64,000 nucleotides of DNA from Oscillospiraceae bacterium (GTDB lineage Bacteria; Bacillota; Clostridia; Oscillospirales; Ruminococcaceae), in contig JAETSQ010000001.1 of assembly GCA_021769525.1 (NCBI GenBank), forward strand, positions 1-64,000, read 5' to 3'. Position 1 is the first letter of the stretch, and the number at the start of each line of letters is the position of its first letter. Both the position numbers and the translations under genes were made by a program. The notes under the pieces are model-generated. The model was given only the letters and a program-made list of their open reading frames with translations, ran no database searches and was not told the origin of the DNA. Positions 55,782-64,000 of this stretch are shown here, one piece after another.

Positions 55782-58750
55782 GGCCGGTAACTTTGACCCT
55801 GAGCGCCTTCGGGCCCTACCGGGAGGAGGAGGTCCTGGATTTTTCCGCCGCCTGGGAGGCGGGGATGTTCCTCATCAGCGGGCCCACCGGGGCGGGCAAG
55901 ACCACCATCTTTGACGCCATCACCTTCGCCCTCTACGGCAAGGCCAGCGGCAGCGCCCGCCAGAGCGAGGACTTCCGGTGCCACAGCGCCGCCCCGGACC
56001 GGGAGTGCTTTGTGGAGCTGCGCTTTCTCTTGGAGGGGAAGGAGTATACCGTCCGCCGCCGCCCCGCCCAGCAGATGCTGGGGAAGCGGGGGAAGATGAA
56101 GTCCCTGGCCCACCAGGCGGTGCTGTCCCTCCCGGACGGGCGGGTGCTGGATTCCCTCACCGAGGTGGGGGAGATGCTCCAGTCCCTCCTGGGCATCAAC
56201 TGCGAGCAGTTCCGGAAGATCGTCATGCTGGCCCAGGGGGAGTTCAAGCAGCTGCTGGAGGCCCCCAGCCGGGAGAAGAGCACCCTTTTCCGCAAGATCT
56301 TCGGCACCGACCAGTACGACGCCTTCACCGCACGGCTCCAGCAGGCCCGGCGGGAGCTGGAGCAGCGGCTGGGGGAGCGGGGCCGGCAGATGGACCGCCT
56401 GGCGGAGGGCCTCCTGCGGGAGGGGGTGGAGGAGCTGGCGGCGTACCCGAACCCCTCCACCCTGCCCGCGGAGACCCTGGCCGGTCTGGTGGAGCCGGTC
56501 CTGGCCCGGAAGGAGGGGGAGAGGAAGGCCCTGGAGGAGTCCATCCAAAAGCTGGTGGCCCGGCGGGAGGAGCTGGACCTGGCCGGCGCCAGGACCCTGG
56601 CGCAGCGCTTTACGCGGCTGGCCCAGCTGGAGGCCCAGCAGGCCGCCCTCCGGGAGGCATCGGGGGAGCTTGCGGAAAAGGAGGCGCTGCTCCGGGCCAT
56701 CGACGCCGCCGAGAAGGTGGATCTTCGGGAGACCCACCGCAATACCCTCCTGGCCTCCATCCGGGGGCACCGGGAGGAGGCGGAGGGGCTGGAAAGGACC
56801 CTGAAGGAGGAGCAGGAGGCTCTGAACGCCCTCCGGCAGGAGATGGAGGAAAAGCCCCGGCGGCAGGCGGAGCTCCAGGAACTGGAGGAACGGCTGGAGC
56901 AGTTGAAAAAGGCCCTCGTCCTTCTGGAACAGCGGGAAGCGCTGCAAGGGGAGCTGGAGGAGCAGGCAAAGGAGGAAAAGCAACTGGCCCGCCGGGAGGA
57001 ACAGGCGAAGCTGCTGGAGGAATACTGCGTCCTGCGGGAGGAGGGGCTCCGCCGCAAGGCCCTGCTGGACCAGGGACAGGCCCTGCTGTCCAAGGGGAAG
57101 CAGGCGGCAAAGGCGGCGGAGGAATACCGCCGCCGGGAGGAAGCGTACCTGGCCGGGCAGCGGGACCTGCTGCGGGAGCAGGCGGCCCTGCTGGCCCTGG
57201 AACTGCGGGAGGGGGAGCCCTGCCCCGTCTGCGGTTCCCCGGAGCACCCCGCTCCCGCCCGGAGCCCCGGCGGCGTCACCCAGGGGGAGGTGGAGCGGCG
57301 GCAGCGGGAGATGGAAAAGGCCCTCTCCGCCGCCAGCCAGGGGGAGGGGGAGGCGAAGGCAGCCCTCTCCGCCCTGCTGCCCCACTGGCCGGAGCTTTCC
57401 CTGGAGGGGCTTTGGCGGGGGGACGGCCTGCTGGAGGGGCGGTTGTCGGCGCTTTCCGCCAACCTGGAGCAGGACCGGGCGGCGCTGCGCTCCCTGACGG
57501 AGCAGTGGTCCGCCCTGGGGGGAGACCGCGCTCTCCTCGCCCGTTCCACCCCGGAGACTGCGGCGGCGGAGAAAAACCGCGCCGCCGGGGAGCTGGCCCG
57601 GTGCGGCGGCCGCCTGCGGGCCCTCCGGGAGCAGCTTGCCCCTCTGGACACCGCCCTGGGGCAGCTCCCGGTTCCCCTTCGGGAGGGGGACCTCCCCCAA
57701 AAGGCCCGGACCCTGGCGGACCAAAAGCAGAAGCTGGCAGAGCGTCTGGCCCTGCTGGACCAGCGGGTGAACGCCGCCCAGGTATCTCTATCCGGGCTGG
57801 AGGGACGGCTGTCCACCCTGCGGGCTGTCTTGGCCCAGGAGGAGGAGGACGCCAGGGTGAAAAAGGAGGAGCTGCGCCGGGCCATGGAGGAGAGCGGCTT
57901 CACCGACCGGGAGACCTACCGGTCGGTTCTGGCCCAGCTCCCGGTCCGGGAGGCCCTGCGCCGCCAGGTGGAGGACCAGAAGGAGCTCCGGACCTCGGTG
58001 GAGGCAAACCTGCGGGAGCTGAAAAAGGAGCTGGCGGAAAAGGAGGCCCCCCGGCTGCCCCTGCTGGAGGAGCAGGAGGCGGCCCTGCGCCGGGAGGAGG
58101 AGGAAAAGCGGCGGCAGCTCTCGGACCTCACCGCTTCTCTGGCCCTGTGCCGGCGCGGCTGGGAGGAGCTGAAGGAGGTCAGCCTTGCCAGCCAGAAGCT
58201 GGCGGAGGAGGCCGCCATCGCCGCGGAGCTGGCCCGGCGTGCCGCCGGGGATAACGAGAGCCGGATGAACTTTGAGACCTTCATCCTTTCCTCCTACTTT
58301 GAGGATATTGTGAAGATGTGCAACCTCCACCTGGCGGACCTCACCGGCGGGCGGTATCAGCTCTGCCGCAGCACCGCCGCCGCCCGTCACGGGGCGGCCT
58401 CCGGCCTGGACCTGGAGGTGCTGGACCAGGATGCCGGCGTCCGGCGCCCGGTCTCCACCCTTTCCGGCGGGGAGAGCTTCAAGGCCTCCCTGGCCCTGGC
58501 CCTGGGGCTGGCGGATGTGGTGCAGTATCACTCCGGCTCCATCCCCATCGAGACGCTTTTTGTGGACGAGGGCTTCACCACCCTGGATGAGCGCTCCCTC
58601 CGGAGCGCGGCGGATGCCCTCCTCTCCCTGGGCTCCACCGGCAGGCTGGTGGGCATCATCAGCCATTCCGAGAGCCTGCGGGAGTACATCCCCACCATCC
58701 TCTCTGTCACCGCCGGGCGGGACGGGAGCCATGCAGCATTCCGGGGATGA
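55778..58750 (+). CDS. sbcC: AAA/SMC-like exonuclease subunit SbcC
   Basis: MRPVTLTLSAFGPYREEEVLDFSA; ISGPTGAGKTTIFDAI; zinc hook CPVCGSPEHPAP; LSGGESFKASLALALGLADVVQ. Confidence 0.96.
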   Translation: MRPVTLTLSAFGPYREEEVLDFSAAWEAGMFLISGPTGAGKTTIFDAITFALYGKASGSARQSEDFRCHSAAPDRECFVELRFLLEGKEYTVRRRPAQQMLGKRGKMKSLAHQAVLSLPDGRVLDSLTEVGEMLQSLLGINCEQFRKIVMLAQGEFKQLLEAPSREKSTLFRKIFGTDQYDAFTARLQQARRELEQRLGERGRQMDRLAEGLLREGVEELAAYPNPSTLPAETLAGLVEPVLARKEGERKALEESIQKLVARREELDLAGARTLAQRFTRLAQLEAQQAALREASGELAEKEALLRAIDAAEKVDLRETHRNTLLASIRGHREEAEGLERTLKEEQEALNALRQEMEEKPRRQAELQELEERLEQLKKALVLLEQREALQGELEEQAKEEKQLARREEQAKLLEEYCVLREEGLRRKALLDQGQALLSKGKQAAKAAEEYRRREEAYLAGQRDLLREQAALLALELREGEPCPVCGSPEHPAPARSPGGVTQGEVERRQREMEKALSAASQGEGEAKAALSALLPHWPELSLEGLWRGDGLLEGRLSALSANLEQDRAALRSLTEQWSALGGDRALLARSTPETAAAEKNRAAGELARCGGRLRALREQLAPLDTALGQLPVPLREGDLPQKARTLADQKQKLAERLALLDQRVNAAQVSLSGLEGRLSTLRAVLAQEEEDARVKKEELRRAMEESGFTDRETYRSVLAQLPVREALRRQVEDQKELRTSVEANLRELKKELAEKEAPRLPLLEEQEAALRREEEEKRRQLSDLTASLALCRRGWEELKEVSLASQKLAEEAAIAAELARRAAGDNESRMNFETFILSSYFEDIVKMCNLHLADLTGGRYQLCRSTAAARHGAASGLDLEVLDQDAGVRRPVSTLSGGESFKASLALALGLADVVQYHSGSIPIETLFVDEGFTTLDERSLRSAADALLSLGSTGRLVGIISHSESLREYIPTILSVTAGRDGSHAAFRG

Positions 58751-58755
58751 CGGAG

Positions 58756-58832
58756 GTGCGGCTGCTCCCTCCGCCTCGCTTTGCCCATCCCTCCCTACGG
58801 TCGGGAAGGGACGCGAAGCGGCCTGTTAGTGG
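58756..58832 (+). repeat. Intergenic hairpin-module mosaic repeat, member P5 (rearranged)
   Basis: cctccgcctcgctttgcccatccctccctacggtcgggaagggacgcgaagcggcctgttagtgg. Confidence 0.7.
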
Positions 58833-58869
58833 TAACCCCCCGGATCCGCCAACAGCAGGTTTGAACTCT

Positions 58870-58924
58870 TGACACAAGTCCGAAATCATACTATAATGGT
58901 TGCCTGTAGTCCGAAATCATACTT
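58870..58924 (+). promoter_or_regulatory. MarR-operon promoter with two identical 16-bp candidate operators
   Basis: TTGACA-17-TATAAT; AGTCCGAAATCATACT at 58878-58893 and 58909-58924. Confidence 0.85.
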
Positions 58925-58949
58925 GTGGACGGGAAAGGAGGAATGGCAG

Positions 58950-59417
58950 ATGGAACCTTGCCAGGATGGCACTTTGCGGGAATTCAGCAGGCTTTACAGG
59001 GAGTACGACAGCATCTTCCACAGCATCGCCCTGGCGGTGGGCCTTTCCGACAGCGCCCTGACGGTCCTCTACCATATCCAGGAGCTGGGGGACGGCTGCC
59101 TCCAGCGGGACATCGCCGCCTCCGCCTGGGTCAGCAAGCAGACCATCCACTCCACCATTCGCCAGCTCCGGGAGCGGGGCTATCTTTCCCTCTGCCCCGG
59201 CAGGGGGCGGGATATGCACATCCACCTTACCGAAAAGGGGAGGATGCTGGTCCGGGAACAGATCCTTCCTATTATGCAGATGGAAAGCGATGCTTTCCAG
59301 GCCCTGACACCGGGGGAACGCCGGGAGCTGCTGCGCCTTACCGCGGGATATATCTCTGCCCTCCGGGAGCTGGCGGAGGCGCATATCCGCCGGCGGGGGG
59401 AGGCCGCTCCCCATTGA
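58950..59417 (+). CDS. MarR family transcriptional regulator
   Basis: LSDSALTVLYHIQELGDGCLQRDIAASAWVSKQTIHSTIRQLRERGYLSLCPGRGRDMHIHLTEKGR; RBS aaaggagg. Confidence 0.93.
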   Translation: MEPCQDGTLREFSRLYREYDSIFHSIALAVGLSDSALTVLYHIQELGDGCLQRDIAASAWVSKQTIHSTIRQLRERGYLSLCPGRGRDMHIHLTEKGRMLVREQILPIMQMESDAFQALTPGERRELLRLTAGYISALRELAEAHIRRRGEAAPH

Positions 59418-59500
59418 CGGCCTGCCTCCACACAGATCGCTAAGGGCCCGATGAGGGCCTGTAATTTTTTGTGATAATATACTATAAGGATAAAACAGCT

Positions 59501-60835
59501 ATGAATATACAACTTTCGGATCACTTCGACTACCCAAGGCTGCTGCGCTTTGTCTTCCCCTCGGTGGTGATGATGGTCTTTACTTCCATCTACAGCGTGG
59601 TGGACGGGTTCTTCGTCTCCAACTACGCGGGCAAGACCCCCTACGCGGCGCTGAACCTCATCTTCCCCGTGCTGGGCATCTACGGAGCCGTGGGCTTTAT
59701 GATCGGCACCGGCGGCAGCGCCATCGTGGGCCGCCTCCTGGGGGAGCAGAGGCCGGAGCAGGCCAACCGCTGCTTTTCCATGATGGTGGAGGCCGCCGTC
59801 GTCAGCGGCGCGGTCCTCACCCTGGCGGCCATCCTGCTGATGCGCCCCGTCTCCGTCTTCCTGAAGGCGGAGGGGGAGATGCTGGAATACTGTGTCCTCT
59901 ACGGCGACATCCTCTCCCTGGCCCTGGTGCCCTTTATGCTCCAGAACGTCTTCCAGAGCTTCCTGGTGACGGCGGAGCGCCCCAAGATGGGCCTGTGGGT
60001 GACGGTGGCCGCCGGCGTTACCAACATCGCCCTGGATCTTCTCTTTGTGGCCGTGTTCCGCTGGGGGCTGGCGGGGGCCGCTGCCGCCACCGCCCTCAGC
60101 CAAACGGTGGGCGGGGTCGTCCCGCTCCTCTATTTCCTCTCCGGAAAAAACGAGATCCTGCACCTTTCCTGGGTCAGGCCGGACTGGAAGGTGCTGTGGG
60201 ATACCTGCACCAACGGTTTTTCGGAGGTGATGAGCAACATCTCCTCCGCGGTGGTGGGCATCCTCTACAACTTCCAGCTCATCCGCCTGGCGGGGGAGGA
60301 CGGCGTGGCGGCCTTCGGTACCATTATGTACGTAAACTTCTTCTTCCTGGCCATCTCCCTGGGCTACTCCATCGGCAGCTCCCCCATCATCAGCTACCAC
60401 TACGGAGCGGAAAATTACCGGGAGCTCCAGGGGCTCTTTAAAAAGAGCCTGATCCTGAACGGGATCATCGGGGCGGCTATGACGGCGGCCTCGGTGCTGG
60501 TGGCCCGGCCGCTGACGGGCATCTTTGTGGGGTACGACCCGGTGCTCTTTGAGATGACGGTGCGGGGGTTCCTCATCTACTCCCTGCGGTATATCTTTTC
60601 CGGCATCGTCATCTTCGCGTCGGGGTTCTTCACCGCCCTGGGGGACGGCCTCACCTCGGCGGTGATCTCCTTCCTGCGGGCCATCATCTTCCAGGTGGCT
60701 ATGATCCTCATCCTGCCGGAGCTCCTGGGGCTGGACGGCATCTGGCTGGTGGGCATCACCGCGGAAACGCTGGCGGTGCTGGTGGCCTGCTTCTTCTTCG
60801 GCGCCAAGCGGGACCAGTTCCATTACATCCCATAA
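59501..60835 (+). CDS. MATE family efflux transporter
   Basis: PRLLRFVFPSVVMMVFTSIYSVVDGFFVSNYAGKTPYAALNLIFP; 12 TM. Confidence 0.95.
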   Translation: MNIQLSDHFDYPRLLRFVFPSVVMMVFTSIYSVVDGFFVSNYAGKTPYAALNLIFPVLGIYGAVGFMIGTGGSAIVGRLLGEQRPEQANRCFSMMVEAAVVSGAVLTLAAILLMRPVSVFLKAEGEMLEYCVLYGDILSLALVPFMLQNVFQSFLVTAERPKMGLWVTVAAGVTNIALDLLFVAVFRWGLAGAAAATALSQTVGGVVPLLYFLSGKNEILHLSWVRPDWKVLWDTCTNGFSEVMSNISSAVVGILYNFQLIRLAGEDGVAAFGTIMYVNFFFLAISLGYSIGSSPIISYHYGAENYRELQGLFKKSLILNGIIGAAMTAASVLVARPLTGIFVGYDPVLFEMTVRGFLIYSLRYIFSGIVIFASGFFTALGDGLTSAVISFLRAIIFQVAMILILPELLGLDGIWLVGITAETLAVLVACFFFGAKRDQFHYIP

Positions 60836-61035
60836 TGAATGATGGCTAATGGCGGGCCCCGCTTGTACACACTTTTTTAAAATAAGATTTATCGTTTTTC
60901 CAAATAATCTTCAAATCCGTGTCATATTGGCGGGGTATGATAGAGACACACCAAAGGAAAGCCGCCGGGACGGAATAGTCCAAGCGGCGGCCCACATACA
61001 ATATAGACCGTGGATGAAAAAAGGAGGAGCCGTTT

Positions 61036-62439
61036 ATGAGCACAGGCTACGATAACAATAACAATAACAACAACCCCGGCAGCAGCCCCCAGACCGGCGG
61101 GCGCGGCGGATGGTCCCCCTACCAGGGGGACCAGGGACGCCAGGAATTCTTCCAGCGGTACAGCAGTGTCTTTCAGGAGCCCTCCGGCAGCTACCAGGGC
61201 AGCTACAGCACCCCCAACCCGCCGCCCCCCAGCTACCAGCCCCAGCCCCCGGTAAAGGAAAAGAAGCAGCGTTCCGGCAAGGGCCTGGGTGCCGGTCTCA
61301 TCGCCGCCTGCATGGTGATCTCGGTGGCGGGAGGAGCCCTGGGGAGCTGGGGGATGAACTACCTCTCCCGCCAGGAGGGCACCGTTTTCTACCAGGCGGT
61401 GAGCGGTGCCGAAAAGGACAGCAGCACCGGAGACGGTGAGCCGGCGCCCGCCAACGGCGTCCAGGCCGGGTACACCGGCGGGGCCCTTTCGGTGAGCGGG
61501 ATCGCGGCCCTGGCCTCCCCCTCGGTGGTGGAGATCAGCACCGAGACCGTCACCCGCAGCAGCTTCCTGGGGCAGTATGTCCAGAGCGGGGCGGGCAGCG
61601 GGGTCATCTTCTCGGAGGACGGCATCGTAGTCACCAACGACCACGTGGTGGACGGAGCCAGTACCATCACCGTGCGCACCAAGGACGGCACCAGCTATGA
61701 AGCCACCCTCCTGGGGACCGATTCCAAGACGGACATCGCCGTCCTGAAGATCGAGGCCACCGGCCTTACCCCCGCCATCCTGGGGGATTCCGACGCCCTT
61801 TCGGTGGGGGAATACGCCATGGCTATCGGCAACCCGCTGGGACAGCTGGGAGGCACCGTCACCGACGGCATCGTCAGCGCCCTGAGCCGGGAAGTGAATG
61901 TCAACGGGGAGAACATGACCCTTCTCCAGACCAACGCGGCCATCAACCCCGGAAATTCCGGCGGCGGCCTCTTTAACGAGAAGGGGGAGCTCATCGGCAT
62001 CGTCAACGCCAAATCCTCCAGGGGGGCCTCCTCCTCCGGCGCCAGCATCGAGGGACTGGGATTTGCCATCCCGGTGAACACCGTCAAGAACTCGGTGCAG
62101 GAGCTGCTGGACTACGGCTATGTCCGGGGCCGCCCGGCCCTGGGTGTCACCCTGCTGAACGTAAGTGACGCCCAGACCGCCTTCCAGTACCGGGTCAGCC
62201 GCATGGGAGTCTATGTCCAGAGCGTCACCGAGGGCGGCGCCGCCGAGAAGGCCGGTGTCCAGGTGGGGGACTGCATCATCGCCCTTGGGGACGTGGCTGT
62301 CTCCACCCACGCGGATGTAAAGAGCCAGCTCAACAACTACGCCGTGGGGGACGTGGTCCAGCTCCAGGTGATCCGGGACGGCAGGACCCTCACCCTGAAT
62401 GTCACCCTGGAAGAGTTTAAGCCCGCTACCGAGAACTGA
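61036..62439 (+). CDS. HtrA/DegP-like trypsin-family serine protease with PDZ domain
   Basis: TNDHVVDGAS, DIAVLKIEA, NAAINPGNSGGGLFNEKGELIGIVNAKSS; C-terminal PDZ. Confidence 0.96.
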   Translation: MSTGYDNNNNNNNPGSSPQTGGRGGWSPYQGDQGRQEFFQRYSSVFQEPSGSYQGSYSTPNPPPPSYQPQPPVKEKKQRSGKGLGAGLIAACMVISVAGGALGSWGMNYLSRQEGTVFYQAVSGAEKDSSTGDGEPAPANGVQAGYTGGALSVSGIAALASPSVVEISTETVTRSSFLGQYVQSGAGSGVIFSEDGIVVTNDHVVDGASTITVRTKDGTSYEATLLGTDSKTDIAVLKIEATGLTPAILGDSDALSVGEYAMAIGNPLGQLGGTVTDGIVSALSREVNVNGENMTLLQTNAAINPGNSGGGLFNEKGELIGIVNAKSSRGASSSGASIEGLGFAIPVNTVKNSVQELLDYGYVRGRPALGVTLLNVSDAQTAFQYRVSRMGVYVQSVTEGGAAEKAGVQVGDCIIALGDVAVSTHADVKSQLNNYAVGDVVQLQVIRDGRTLTLNVTLEEFKPATEN

Positions 62440-62646
62440 TATGGTTTCGGCCGCCCCCCAGGCCACGGTCTGGGGAGGCGGGACCCCGCCGGGGAGCGGA
62501 TCCCAGAGCCCATAGGGAGGAATGAAAAATTCCAATATATTTCTCTACCTGCCGGGTGGACGGAATACCGGCCCGGCAGGCGGGAAAGCCAAACCTGGTC
62601 CGGGGCGGTCGCCGTCCGGATTTTTTTGTTGTCCGGGGGGAATACA

Positions 62647-62684
62647 AAGCGGCTCCAAAGAGGAAACCCTCTCCGGAGCCGCTT
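62647..62684. terminator. Hairpin/terminator downstream of purA
   Basis: aagcggctccaaagaggaaaccctctccggagccgctt. Confidence 0.7.
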
Positions 62685-62699
62685 GCGTATATCCCAAGA

Positions 62700-63971
62700 T
62701 CACCGCTCAATATAGGCGTCCCGGTCCGCCCCCACCGAGACGTACCGGATGGGGCAGCCCACCGCCTTCTCCAGGTACTCCACATAGGCCCGCGCGGCGG
62801 CGGGCAGCTCCTGCCACCGGCGGCAGGAACGGATGTCGCACTCCCAGCCGGGGAGGAACTCCAGCACCGGCCGGGCCCGGTCCAGTTTGCCGCCGCCGGG
62901 GAAGTCCTTGGTGGGCTTGCCGTCCACCTCGTACCAGGTGCAGACGGGGATCTCCGTCAGGTAGGAGAGGACATCCAGCTTGGTGAGGGCCAGGGCATCC
63001 GCCCCCTGCATCCGCACCCCGTAGCGGCTGGCGGGGACATCGAAGGGCCCCACCCGCCGGGGACGCCCGGTGGCCGCGCCGTATTCCCCGCCGGCTTCCC
63101 GGAGGGCCTCCGCCCGCTCCCCGAACAGTTCGCAGGTGAAGGGCCCCTCCCCCACGCAGGTGGAGTAGGCCTTCATCACCCCCACCACCTGGTCCAGCTT
63201 TTTGCCGGGGATGCCCGCCCCGATGGGGGCGTAGGCCGCCAGGGTGGTGGAGGAGGAGGTAAAGGGGTAGATGCCGTAGTCGATGTCCCGAAGGGCCCCC
63301 AGCTGGGCCTCAAAGAGGATGTCCTTCCCGGCGGCGATGGATTCCTCCAGGAAGAGGCCGGTATCGCAGATGTAGGGGAGCAGCGGCTCCCCGTTTTCCC
63401 GGAGCCAGCGGAGGGTCTCGTCAAAATCTTCCGCAGGGGCCCCGTAGCCCCGCTCCAGCAGGAGGTTCTTCCACTCCAGCAGCCGGGAGAGGTGCCGCTC
63501 CAGCCGCTCCGGTTCCAGCAGGTCCTCCATCCGCAGGGCCTTCTTCATATATTTGTCCCCGTAGATGGGGGCGATGCCCCGGCGGGTGGAGCCGTATTTT
63601 TCCCCGGCCAGCCGGTCCTCCTCCAGGCAGTCCTGGCGGACGTTGGCGGGGAGGCAGATGGCGGCCTTGCCGCTGATGCGCAGGTTTTCCGGGCCGATCT
63701 TTACCCCGCGGGCGGCAAGGCGCTCCATCTCCCCCCGCAGGTGGGCGATGTCGATGACCATGCCGGGGCCCAGGACGTTCACCACCTCCGGGCGGAGGAT
63801 GCCGGAGGGCAGCAGGTTCAGGACAAATTTTTCCCCCTGTACATAGATGGTGTGGCCGGCGTTGTTGCCCCCCTGGTAGCGGGCCACCACCGAATACTTC
63901 CGGGAGAGGAGGTCCACCATCCGGCCCTTCCCCTCGTCTCCCCAGTTGATGCCTACAATAGCGGTCAGCAT
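62700..63971 (-). CDS. purA: Adenylosuccinate synthetase
   Basis: AIVGINWGDEGKGRMVDLLS; YQGGNNAGHTIYV; STRRGIAPIYGDKYMKKALRM. Confidence 0.96.
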   Translation of the reverse strand: MLTAIVGINWGDEGKGRMVDLLSRKYSVVARYQGGNNAGHTIYVQGEKFVLNLLPSGILRPEVVNVLGPGMVIDIAHLRGEMERLAARGVKIGPENLRISGKAAICLPANVRQDCLEEDRLAGEKYGSTRRGIAPIYGDKYMKKALRMEDLLEPERLERHLSRLLEWKNLLLERGYGAPAEDFDETLRWLRENGEPLLPYICDTGLFLEESIAAGKDILFEAQLGALRDIDYGIYPFTSSSTTLAAYAPIGAGIPGKKLDQVVGVMKAYSTCVGEGPFTCELFGERAEALREAGGEYGAATGRPRRVGPFDVPASRYGVRMQGADALALTKLDVLSYLTEIPVCTWYEVDGKPTKDFPGGGKLDRARPVLEFLPGWECDIRSCRRWQELPAAARAYVEYLEKAVGCPIRYVSVGADRDAYIER

Positions 63972-64000
63972 GATCCGTTCCTCCTTATTTCGCCCCTGGC

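Noticed and set aside
55679-57903. Two long minus-strand ORFs over sbcC
   Set aside because: Leu/Gln/Pro- and Ser/Arg-rich shadow frames opposite a clear SbcC coding sequence.
1-64000. tRNA/rRNA genes and CRISPR arrays
   Set aside because: No T-loop/acceptor patterns, rRNA stretches or regularly spaced repeats recognised; a tRNAscan/CRISPR tool run would be needed to exclude them formally.

Overview
This 64 kb window is a GC-rich, gene-dense chromosomal segment of a Clostridia-type Firmicute (Oscillospiraceae-like by gene content and style; this is an inference). The left edge carries a large serine recombinase, probably the end of an integrated element. The rest is mostly core and housekeeping content: gltX, glpK, a GH13 amylase, degV, a PFK, potABCD, phoH-ybeY-era-(yqzL-like)-recO, rplJ/rplL with an L10 leader, sbcDC, purA, HtrA and a penicillin-binding protein. 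There are also transporters and small regulatory operons. No CRISPR array, rRNA or tRNA was recognised. The strongest unexplained signals are non-coding. (1) A ~120-nt intergenic element occurs three times, with two perfect hairpins whose stems show compensatory changes. (2) A second family of intergenic mosaics is built from short-hairpin modules, with five members in both orientations, one with a rearranged module order. (3) A ~164-bp nested palindrome, MITE-like, sits inside the pot operon. (4) A promoter, structured leader and intrinsic terminator precede an ECF S-component gene and match no riboswitch class I could recognise. (5) A PBP C-terminus is encoded inside a 38-bp palindrome. On the protein side, the most unusual item is a three-gene cassette: a C39/papain-like protein without a signal peptide, a cytosolic ParB-like + BMP-domain fusion, and a variant metallophosphoesterase. 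All calls come from reading the sequence and supplied translations; no database search was run.
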